A stretch of DNA of 64,000 nt from positions 71,584-135,583 of the forward strand of contig DATATB010000090.1 in assembly GCA_036268995.1 (NCBI GenBank), written 5' to 3'. This document shows, piece by piece, positions 15,517 through 22,724 of the stretch. The position numbers and the translations under genes were made by a program. The DNA is from DATATB01 sp036268995. Lineage in GTDB: Bacteria > Planctomycetota > Planctomycetia > Pirellulales > PNKZ01. Within the stretch, counting starts at the first letter, position 1, and the number at the start of each line of letters is the position of its first letter. Below the pieces are notes generated by a model that saw only the letters and a list, made by a program, of their open reading frames with translations, had not been told where the DNA came from and made no database searches.

Positions 15517-15602
15517 TGACATGCCGGCCCGACGCCGGTTGATGTCTCATATCGATGGCTAGGAAAGCCCTCCGTGCGATGCTTGCACAGGAGGGCTTTT
15601 TC
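15517..15602 (+). ncRNA. candidate small RNA of about 85 nt
   Basis: Lies between a near-perfect promoter (15483-15510) and an intrinsic terminator (arms 15564-15573 and 15590-15599 with a T-run). A short 5' hairpin CCGGC-CCGAC-GCCGG lies near 15523-15537, then an unpaired A/T-rich linker, then the terminator hairpin with an inner GTGC/GCAC stem. No open frame of note fits inside. It is 190 nt beyond the YTV gene and 255 nt before the PDZ gene. Alternatives: an attenuated leader of the PDZ gene, or the terminator alone serving the YTV gene. I do not recognise an RNA family. Confidence 0.45.
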
Positions 15603-15605
15603 GTT
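15564..15605 (+). terminator. intrinsic terminator
   Basis: Ten-base arms AAAGCCCTCC and GGAGGGCTTT with an inner GTGC/GCAC stem in the loop, followed by TTCGTTTTT. Ends the candidate small RNA, or read-through from the YTV gene. Confidence 0.75.
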
Positions 15606-15856
15606 TTTGGCGCACGGCTTGCCTCCGGATTCCGGACCAAGTCATCCAATCGGCGCACGCGTCCCTCGCTTTGGGGCGCGGTGTCTCGCGGCGGCGAGCG
15701 TCGTTCTAGTCGCAGACCTGTGATGGTCTCATTCTGCCGGTCCATGCTGGCCGGCACGTCAGCCCGTTTGGCGGGCGGTGCTCACGCGCGGGCCAGCGCG
15801 GCGGCAGTTACGAGGTGTGTTTTTTTTGCACGTACCTGTTGAGGGAGGAAAGAGTG
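15606..15856. other. leader region before the PDZ gene
   Basis: About 250 bases with no credible gene. A T-run (TTTTTTTT) at about 15819-15826 precedes the strong ribosome binding site GAGGGAGGAAAG of the PDZ gene. No clear promoter was found here. Confidence 0.4.
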
Positions 15857-16930
15857 ATGAGTACACGATTCGGGAAGCGAGTTCGGCACGGTTGCTACTA
15901 CCTCACCGCCGGAGCAGCACTGGGCCTGTTGGCGCTGAGCGCTCCGAGCGTCTGGGCGCAGAACTCCAATGACGACGATCAGCAATCCTCGACCGACGAC
16001 AACAACCAACAACAGGATCAGTCCTCACGAAGCCGCGACCGTGACCGTTCCAGTTCGAACCCATCGCAGAATCAATCTGCCAAACGGCAGGGCCAGCAGG
16101 ACCAACCGGGCTATCAGCAGGGCTTCCAACAAGGCTACCAACAAGGCTACCGGCAGGGCCAGCAGGAGTACCGGCAAGGCCAGCAGGGCTACGCCAACAA
16201 TCAACAGCAGGGTTCCGGCCAGCGGGGCCAATACGGCGACCAGCAAAATCAGTTCGGCAACCAGCAGGTTCCGCAGTGGCAAACCGGCCAGTCATCCAGC
16301 AATCCCAACTGGCAGTACAACCAACCCCAAGGCCAGTATTCGCAGAACCAGGGCAACCAGGGCAATCGCGGCTACGCGACGCAGCAGAATCCCAACTGGC
16401 AGAACTCGCAGGGGTCTCAGCAAGGCTGGACGAATCAACCCAACAACGGCTGGCAACAGCAGGGTTACAACCAGTCCAACTCGCAGCAAGGTCGCGGCAA
16501 CGCCACGAACTCGCGGCAGGACAACCAGTCCGGCGATCAAAACGACGTGGTCCACTATCAAGGCCACGAACGCGCCGCTCTGGGCGTCACGCTGGCTGAG
16601 CATCACAGCGGCGCCGTGCTGGTCTCCAACGTGTTTCCGGGCAGCCCTGCGGCAAATGCCGGATTGCGTTCAGGCGACCGCATCACGGGCGTCAACCAGC
16701 AGCCGATCCGCAGCTATCGCGATCTGATCCGAGTGATCGGCAACAGCAACCCCAACTCGCAGGTTCAATTGCACCTGGAGCGCAATGGGCAACCGATGAC
16801 GGTGCACGCGACATTGGCCAGCCCGCAATCGTTCGAGCATGCTTCGGCGCAGGGCTATTCGAATCCCTCGAGCGACGAGCAGTCGCGATTCGATCGCGGC
16901 AACCAATCGGACCAGAACAACGGCCGATAA
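15857..16930 (+). CDS. exported PDZ protein with a Q/N/G/Y-rich disordered region
   Basis: 357 residues. A signal peptide ends at V-W-A-Q. Residues about 38-235 are almost entirely Gln, Asn, Gly, Ser, Tyr and Arg with Y-Q-Q-G and Y-R-Q-G-Q-Q repeats, a prion-like composition. Residues about 245-325 form a PDZ domain (A-L-G-V-T-L, N-V-F-P-G-S-P-A-A-N-A-G-L, G-D-R-I-T-G-V-N). A short Ser/Asn-rich tail follows. No protease domain is present, so it is a binding or scaffold protein. The ATG at 15857 follows a very strong ribosome binding site (GGGAGGAAAG). Periplasmic or surface location is expected; partner unknown. Confidence 0.75.
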   Translation: MSTRFGKRVRHGCYYLTAGAALGLLALSAPSVWAQNSNDDDQQSSTDDNNQQQDQSSRSRDRDRSSSNPSQNQSAKRQGQQDQPGYQQGFQQGYQQGYRQGQQEYRQGQQGYANNQQQGSGQRGQYGDQQNQFGNQQVPQWQTGQSSSNPNWQYNQPQGQYSQNQGNQGNRGYATQQNPNWQNSQGSQQGWTNQPNNGWQQQGYNQSNSQQGRGNATNSRQDNQSGDQNDVVHYQGHERAALGVTLAEHHSGAVLVSNVFPGSPAANAGLRSGDRITGVNQQPIRSYRDLIRVIGNSNPNSQVQLHLERNGQPMTVHATLASPQSFEHASAQGYSNPSSDEQSRFDRGNQSDQNNGR

Positions 16931-17006
16931 ACTCGACCGGCGCTAAGGCGTGCCGCCGTTTGCCCTGGCAATCGGCAGCCCGCAGGCGACAAACCGGGTG
17001 AAAGGC

Positions 17007-17050
17007 AAAGGTCCGTGCCGGGCCGCCATTGGGCCTGGCACGGACCTTGT
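17007..17050. terminator. bidirectional terminator between convergent genes
   Basis: Arms AAGGTCCGTGCC and GGCACGGACCTT pair perfectly, extended by a partly paired GGGCC/GGGCC core. It sits in the gap between the PDZ gene and the convergent TPR gene; A- and T-rich flanks are short on both sides. Confidence 0.65.
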
Positions 17051-17069
17051 CTGTTGCGCAGATGGTTGT

Positions 17070-18992
17070 TTATTGCTGGCTCGGCGGTTCCGCCGACCGC
17101 GCCGCGTCATCGGGGGTCGTAATGTTCGTGGCCAACCGCCGCTGGAAATTGGCCAACTCCGGCATTCCCAACCTGGTGTAACAGTCGGCCAGCAGCGTGT
17201 GCAATTGTTTGTCTTGCGGCCTGACAGCCGCCAGCGCTTCGAAATCGCCGAGCGCTTCTGACCAGCGGCCCAGCTTGAATAGAATTCGGCCGTGAGTGTC
17301 CAGCAGATTGGGTTGCTTAGGCGCCAGCTTCAAGCTTTCGCTCGACAACTTCATCGCCCGCTCGAGATCGGGCAAATCATCGTGAGCGAGCATCCAAGCC
17401 AGGTTGTTGGTGACCCGAATATCCTGCGGAACGGCGCGATAGGCGGCCTCCAGGTGCTGTCGGGCGGCGGCATGATCGCCCGCCTGCCACTGATCCAAAC
17501 CCATGACCAGGTGGGCTCCGGCCGGAGCCGTATTCCAATCCATAGTGTTCAGCACGCCAGAAGCCCAATGGGCTTCGTCGGGAGATTGCTTCGTGAGCTG
17601 AATCAAACGCTCGAGGCCGGGAAGATTCCAGGGCACGGCGTCCAAGGAGCGCTTGAGCAGCGCGCAGCGCTCGATGGTGTTGCCGCCAGCGGTGCTGCCG
17701 CCGGCCCGTCCCAGCGCATCGTACCAGGCCAGGTACAATTGCGCGAGCCGCGTCTGGGCCGCGGCCGGATCGTCCAGCTCGAGCTGCGACAACACGCGCT
17801 GCGCGCCGGCAAAATCACCGGCCAGCACCTTGGCATCGGCCAGTCGCAGGCGCAGCCGCAAGGGGTCGGCCGTCTTGTTTTCGAGTTGTTTGCTCAGTCC
17901 CTGATCGGCCGCCTTGGCCTCGCTTTCGGCCAGTGTGAACTTGCCTTCGCGGGCATAAACGGCCGCCAGCAGCAAGCGCATTTCCGGATCATGGGCCGCG
18001 CTCTCCCGCAGATGTTGTTCGGCATCGGCCAATTGCCCCAGGCTGACCAGCACCCGCGCCAATAATGTGTGTACTTCTTCGGAATGAGGGCTGTAGCGCA
18101 GCACGCGGTTCAAATGGCGCCAGGCGGCCTGCAGTTCGCCGACCGTGGCGCTGGGCCTGTCGCACAAACGTTTGGCCAGCCACAAGTGGGCGTGCGGATA
18201 ACCGGCCCGATCGCTGGGAGCCAGCGTTTGCATCAGCGCCCAGGCCCGGTCGTGCTCTCCTTCGCCGTCTAAGGAGACAGCCAGTTCATAGCGATAAGCC
18301 GGCTGCCGTGGCTCTTGCTTGACCAATCGCGTGAGCCATAGCGCCGCCAGTGCGTGATCGTGGTCGTCGATGGCGCTCTTGGCGGCCGTGGCATAGCGCC
18401 GATCGAGGTCGATATTCGTGGTCAGTGCGACCCGAACACCTAGGCCGATGGCCAGGATCGCACCCAGGACGGCCGGCAGCACGCTCAGGGTCGTCTTCCG
18501 CGTCCACACCCGCTGAGCGTCGACGCTGTCGTTGATCAGGCCCAGGTGATACAGCAATTCGCTGAGCAACAAAAACGCACCGACGCGCAGCCAGGGCACG
18601 AACCGGATGACGAAGCTGGCCACGAAGCGCACGGCGCGCAACAGCCGGCGGCGCAGCCCTCCGCGGCCGTCGATGGCGTCGTCCAGCAGCCCCCAGTTGT
18701 CGAGAAACGCGTGGAACTGAATCGACAGCGTTCGCAATTGAAGTTGCGATGTTAGAAACGCGACGAGCCGGCCGGTCCCCCGCATGGCCGCGATGAGCGG
18801 TGCCGCCAAGATGCGCCACAGCCGCCGCCGGCGGCGCGGCCGCAAAGAGCCGGCAGGCCCCTCAATCGGCGCGGCAATGCCGTCGCCCGCCAGGTTCACC
18901 GCATTCAGCAGGTCGAAGACCACGAACACAATCATCCGCCGGATGGCCCGGAAGGGACGCCAGCGTTGGCCGCGAGGTTTTTTCGCAGTCAT
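17070..18992 (-). CDS. membrane-anchored TPR protein, partner of the exosortase-like gene
   Basis: 640 residues. The basic N-terminal third holds three likely membrane segments (near residues 18-40, 120-155 and 170-190). The rest is a long array of helical tetratricopeptide-like repeats (pattern A-x-W-x-L-A-x-x-L, Y-A-x-E-G-x-x-x-L-A-E-S-E-A), ending in two clearer TPRs and a charged tail. It begins inside the stop of the exosortase-like gene (ATGA), so the two are coupled; a long TPR protein beside an exosortase is a usual arrangement in polysaccharide or protein-sorting loci. No glycosyltransferases are nearby. The function is inferred from this pairing only. Confidence 0.7.
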   Translation of the reverse strand: MTAKKPRGQRWRPFRAIRRMIVFVVFDLLNAVNLAGDGIAAPIEGPAGSLRPRRRRRLWRILAAPLIAAMRGTGRLVAFLTSQLQLRTLSIQFHAFLDNWGLLDDAIDGRGGLRRRLLRAVRFVASFVIRFVPWLRVGAFLLLSELLYHLGLINDSVDAQRVWTRKTTLSVLPAVLGAILAIGLGVRVALTTNIDLDRRYATAAKSAIDDHDHALAALWLTRLVKQEPRQPAYRYELAVSLDGEGEHDRAWALMQTLAPSDRAGYPHAHLWLAKRLCDRPSATVGELQAAWRHLNRVLRYSPHSEEVHTLLARVLVSLGQLADAEQHLRESAAHDPEMRLLLAAVYAREGKFTLAESEAKAADQGLSKQLENKTADPLRLRLRLADAKVLAGDFAGAQRVLSQLELDDPAAAQTRLAQLYLAWYDALGRAGGSTAGGNTIERCALLKRSLDAVPWNLPGLERLIQLTKQSPDEAHWASGVLNTMDWNTAPAGAHLVMGLDQWQAGDHAAARQHLEAAYRAVPQDIRVTNNLAWMLAHDDLPDLERAMKLSSESLKLAPKQPNLLDTHGRILFKLGRWSEALGDFEALAAVRPQDKQLHTLLADCYTRLGMPELANFQRRLATNITTPDDAARSAEPPSQQ

Positions 18993-20683
18993 GGTTGCGG
19001 CCTCTCGCCTGGCTCGGTGCCTTCGTCCGGCATCGTCTCACGCTCCAGTTTCGCCGCCACTCGGTAAAACAGCTCGCGGCCGGCCGCCAGCTCCTGCGGG
19101 TTCAGCGCATGAAACGCGTGGAGCAGACCCTGTACTTCGAGCCCGTGGGCGTCCCGCTCGCTCTCCCAAACGCAGACGTAGCCGGGTTGATAAGGCTTCG
19201 AGAGCCGCACCTCGCGGCAGGCAATCGCCGGGGTCGCCGGCAGGTCTTGATCGGTCGCCTTTTGCGGAGGCTCCAATCGCCAACCACGATCGCGCCAGGC
19301 TTCGACAGCATCTTGCCCCAGGCGATTGCGCGGCCGGATCGAAAGCTCGAACTTCAGGTCGTTGCGCTGATACCGCCAAGAAACCAAGGGGACTGGCCGC
19401 GCGTCGATCGACTCTCGTTGGTCTGATCCTCCCTCCGCTGCGACTTCTCGAGCGGCCGACTGTTCGAGTCGCCAGCCGGCGAACTCGGCCGGCATCTGGA
19501 CCTGCATGGCCGCCAGGGAAATCGATTTCCGAGAGGTGGCTGCATCGCTGGCGCTGGGGAGCCACAGGATCTGTGCGATGCACAACAGCCCAAACACCGT
19601 CGCCAGCAGCGGCCAATCGGCACGCATTGCCGGCCGCGCCGCTTCAATCGCGATCGGCTCCGGAGGCCACGTCGACGGCTTCGCGCTTTCGTCCGCGTAT
19701 TCGCTGACAACTTTGACCAGTTGCCCATCGGCATCCATCGTCACGCCGGTTACCTTCACGGTTGTCCCAGGCAGCACTACCGCTTTCGTCGTTCGGGCAC
19801 GCCGCTCGGGACGGGCCAGTCGCATGGCTTTGCCAAAGAGCATGCCGACGTGATCGGTGCTGACGATCAGCGACAGCATCAACACCAGCGCGACATAATC
19901 CAGCACGACGGCGCCGATTCCGACCGTCATCGGCGTTTGCAGCACGCCGCTGAGCAAAACCGTGGCGACGATGCGCACGACATCCGACAGTACGAACCAA
20001 CCGCAGCCTGCCACCAGCATCAGCAGGCTATCGATCCACGACCGCTGCAACCAGCAGCAAACGGCCAGGACCACGGCCACGGCGCTCCAGGGCGAAAACA
20101 GATTGTAGTGGGCCGCACCAAACCCGAGTCTGGCGGTTGGTATGACGAGACTCAATCCATCGAGATCGTGCAGCACGCCCAGCGTATCCAGCACACGATG
20201 GGCGGCCGCCACAGAAAAGCGGGCGATCGACTGAAAGCAGGCAAGGTCGATCGCTCCCGGTAGTCGCAGCACCAGGCATGCCAGGATCCAAGGCCCGACC
20301 ATGACGCGTGCTGCCGGCACTCCGCCCCAGCGCAAGGCGACGGCCATGCCAAGGATGGCCAGCGAAGCCGCGGCGAGTTCCGGCGAGTTGACCGCCACGG
20401 CCCAAGCCAACGTTGCCGCCGCCAGTCCACCGGCCAGCGCGGCTGGCCAGCGCCCCGTCTCGACCGGCTTGAGATCGCCCGCGCGTCGCCGCGCACTGAG
20501 CGCGGCCAAAATCAGGATCACCGGCGCCAGCCGATAGCCGGGCGTGGACCACAACTGGGCCGCGTATTGCGCCAACAGCGGCACATATGCCGCCGTCGCC
20601 AGGGCCAGCGACGCCATACAAGCCAGCCGATTGAAAGTCATCCAATCGCGTGGATTCAGGGCCTTGATTTGAGCAATCGACAT
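18989..20683 (-). CDS. exosortase-like membrane protein fused to an EpsI-like domain
   Basis: About 564 residues. Residues 20-290 are polytopic membrane sequence ending in L-S-D-V-V-R237-I-V-A-T-V-L-L, which aligns with the conserved Arg motif of exosortases. The segment where the catalytic Cys should lie reads Y-N-L-F-S-P-W-S-A (about 193-201) with no Cys, and the His position carries Asp (L-D262-Y). Residues about 370-560 look like the EpsI domain often fused to or beside exosortases. Best fit from memory is the planctomycete XrtU group. The ATG at 20683 is chosen; 20767 is possible. Sortase activity by the known mechanism is doubtful. Confidence 0.65.
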   Translation of the reverse strand: MSIAQIKALNPRDWMTFNRLACMASLALATAAYVPLLAQYAAQLWSTPGYRLAPVILILAALSARRRAGDLKPVETGRWPAALAGGLAAATLAWAVAVNSPELAAASLAILGMAVALRWGGVPAARVMVGPWILACLVLRLPGAIDLACFQSIARFSVAAAHRVLDTLGVLHDLDGLSLVIPTARLGFGAAHYNLFSPWSAVAVVLAVCCWLQRSWIDSLLMLVAGCGWFVLSDVVRIVATVLLSGVLQTPMTVGIGAVVLDYVALVLMLSLIVSTDHVGMLFGKAMRLARPERRARTTKAVVLPGTTVKVTGVTMDADGQLVKVVSEYADESAKPSTWPPEPIAIEAARPAMRADWPLLATVFGLLCIAQILWLPSASDAATSRKSISLAAMQVQMPAEFAGWRLEQSAAREVAAEGGSDQRESIDARPVPLVSWRYQRNDLKFELSIRPRNRLGQDAVEAWRDRGWRLEPPQKATDQDLPATPAIACREVRLSKPYQPGYVCVWESERDAHGLEVQGLLHAFHALNPQELAAGRELFYRVAAKLERETMPDEGTEPGERPQP

Positions 20684-21087
20684 CGTGTGAGCGGCGGGTA
20701 GGGCGCGGAGGCGTGGACCCGGGAAGAGCGATTTGAAACGTGCGGCACGCCCCAGCCGGTCGAGCATTCGCCCAGCCCCGCCGACACGTCGACTCGGCAG
20801 TTGAAAGCCGAAAGCCAGTAGCGAACTCTCTTATGATAAAGCCCCTCATCGCGGGTGGCCAAAGCTATCTCCCCTTTTTTGAGCGAAAACCATCTGGGGG
20901 CCGCCCAGGCTGCCACGCGTTCCGTCTGGAGGGGGGTGTCCTGCCGCCGGTTTCAGGCGCGGCCATCCGGCATTTTCGGCTGTGTCTGACGCAGGTCAGC
21001 GGCCAGCCTTATCATGGACGCCACGCGGCGCCGGACTGCCCGGCACACCGTCCGCCAATGGTCTTGCCCGCGAGGAGCGATTCTCCA
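20684..21087. other. divergent intergenic region, nothing definite
   Basis: About 400 bases between the exosortase-like gene and the PmoA-like gene. Frames in this stretch read as low-quality Arg/Pro-rich sequence. No clear promoter pair, hairpin or RNA was found. Confidence 0.4.
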
Positions 21088-22032
21088 GTGACCTACCATA
21101 TTCCCCGCTGCCGGGTCCTGCCGCTTCCCGATTCGCAGGTGTCGCTGCAGGTCGACGGCCATGAGCGGCTGCGCTGGCATTTTGCAGCGGACGCCCCACG
21201 GCCATTCTTTTATCCCCTGCTCGGCCCCAGCGGCAGCCCGCTGACACGGATGGGCCACCCCGGCGCGCCCAATCACGATCATCACCGATCGATCTGGTTT
21301 GCGCACGCCAAGGTGTTGGGCATCGATTTCTGGAGCGACAATACGGCGGCCCGCATTCGCCAGAAGCAGTGGCTCGCCTATCAAGAGAGCGACGACGAGG
21401 CCTTGATGGCCGTCGAGTTGCAGTGGTTCGACGGCCATGATCCGCAGCCGCTGGTCGAGCAGCAGCTCGTGGCGGCGGTGCGGCCGGCCGAAGGCCAGGA
21501 GACGCTCGTCGAGCTGCAATCCACTTTCCGCCCGCACAGCAAAACGCTGGAGTTCGGCAAGACTAACTTCGGCTTCTTAGCGGTCCGGGTGGCCGCCAAC
21601 CTGTCGGCGTATTTCGGCGGCGGGCAGTTGACCGACAGCGAGGGGCGGCAGGGCGAGCCGGCCATCTTCGCTCAACGAGCGCGATGGGTCGACTACAGCG
21701 GTCCGGTTCCCGCTGGCGGCCAGGAAGGCATTACCTATTTCGATCATCCGTCGAATCCCGGTTATCCCACGCACTGGCATGTGCGCGAGGACGGCTGGAT
21801 GGGCGCCAGCCCGTGCCTGGCCGGGCCGCTGGAGATTACGCAACAGCGGCCCTTGGTCTTGCGCTATTTGCTGCACGCCCATCGCGGTGCGGCGAATTCG
21901 GCCGTGAGCGATCCGATTGCCGCCGCGTTTGCTGCGACGCCGCGCTACGAGGTCGTCAAAGGCGTCGTCAAGCACACGATGTTTACCATCCGGCGGACAT
22001 CCGAAAAGTCTGCGACCGCGGCGCACTCGTAA
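21088..22032 (+). CDS. PmoA-like (DUF6807) family protein
   Basis: About 314 residues. The sequence P-N-H-D-H-H-R-S-I-W-F near residue 70 and the later Y-F-D-H-P-S-N-P-G-Y-P-T-H-W-H-V-R motif are typical of the DUF6807/PmoA family, common in planctomycetes and in sugar-degradation loci. The many conserved His suggest metal or substrate binding in a beta-sandwich. The GTG at 21088 is preferred because GAGGAG lies about 11 bases upstream; an ATG at 21058 is possible. No signal peptide from the GTG start. Despite the database name there is no evidence for methane oxidation. Reaction unknown. Confidence 0.75.
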   Translation: MTYHIPRCRVLPLPDSQVSLQVDGHERLRWHFAADAPRPFFYPLLGPSGSPLTRMGHPGAPNHDHHRSIWFAHAKVLGIDFWSDNTAARIRQKQWLAYQESDDEALMAVELQWFDGHDPQPLVEQQLVAAVRPAEGQETLVELQSTFRPHSKTLEFGKTNFGFLAVRVAANLSAYFGGGQLTDSEGRQGEPAIFAQRARWVDYSGPVPAGGQEGITYFDHPSNPGYPTHWHVREDGWMGASPCLAGPLEITQQRPLVLRYLLHAHRGAANSAVSDPIAAAFAATPRYEVVKGVVKHTMFTIRRTSEKSATAAHS

Positions 22033-22058
22033 CCGGGCCAGGATCGATGCCTATGCTG

Positions 22059-22141
22059 GGGTGCCACTGTTGGCTTGTCCAGCAGTGTAGGTGCAGCGCC
22101 GATTGAGCTTCGCACTGCTGGGAGAGCCAGCAGTGGCACCC
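22059..22141. repeat. 83-bp inverted repeat, GGGTGCCACTG family
   Basis: Arms of 29 bases (22059-22087 and 22113-22141) pair with only four mismatches, starting GGGTGCCACTG and ending CAGTGGCACCC. It lies between convergent genes, 26 bases after the PmoA-like stop, and could terminate both. Confidence 0.75.
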
Positions 22142-22156
22142 GAAAAGTTCCCGCGT

Positions 22157-22342
22157 TTAGGAAGCAGCCGGCTTTTCCGTCCGCGTTTTGTTCTGCTCGC
22201 GGCGGAGTTGCCGACGGTGCAGGTTGGCGAGAAAGCGGCCTAAGGCGGCAGCCTGTTCTTCGGTGAGATAATCGCCGCCGATCGCCACCGTCGATTCGTT
22301 GATCCGCGCCCTCGCGCGATTCGGATTCAGGAGTTCGGCCAT
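22157..22342 (-). CDS. 61-residue hypothetical protein
   Basis: A small, basic protein rich in Arg, Ala and Leu, with a central helical stretch (L-T-E-E-Q-A-A-A-L-G-R-F-L-A) and a Lys/Arg-rich tail. I do not recognise it. The gene call rests on an excellent ribosome binding site (AAGGAGA 7 bases before the ATG) and an isolated position not shadowing any other gene. No signal peptide or membrane segment, so cytoplasmic. Confidence 0.6.
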   Translation of the reverse strand: MAELLNPNRARARINESTVAIGGDYLTEEQAAALGRFLANLHRRQLRREQNKTRTEKPAAS

Positions 22343-22724
22343 GAAACGTCTCCTTGGTTTGGCTGCCTGGCATCACTCGGCTCGGGCTGTTGCGAGCGGC
22401 ACTCTATAAAACAATAGATCGGCCAATTCAAGGTGGATCGATCAACTGGCCGGCAATTGCGCACGGCTCGGCGGTATCAAGCCGGTTCTGCCGTTAATGC
22501 CGGCGCTAGCGGGCCGGCTTCGCCGTTTATTCGCATTTGCGCACCTGTGCTTTTCCAGCATTTGAATTTCCCCTGCTGCTCGGCCGCGCGCTTCGCCGGG
22601 ACCCCATAAGCCGCACGGCTTTTCCGTGACAAACGCATGAACGTGGCAGCATGCGAGCGTATGATGGGCGTCAAACGTGGAACGGTCGTGTGGCTTCCGT
22701 GATAGCGCTTGTTGAGGTGCGTAG
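22343..22724. other. intergenic region, nothing definite
   Basis: About 380 bases between divergent genes. Short frames here are weak and lack ribosome binding sites. It must hold promoters for the 61-residue protein and for the hydrolase, but no near-consensus boxes are visible. Confidence 0.4.

Noticed and set aside
21088..22032. Methane monooxygenase subunit, from the family name PmoA
   Set aside because: The family is a soluble beta-type DUF6807 protein; no membrane helices and no other methane genes.
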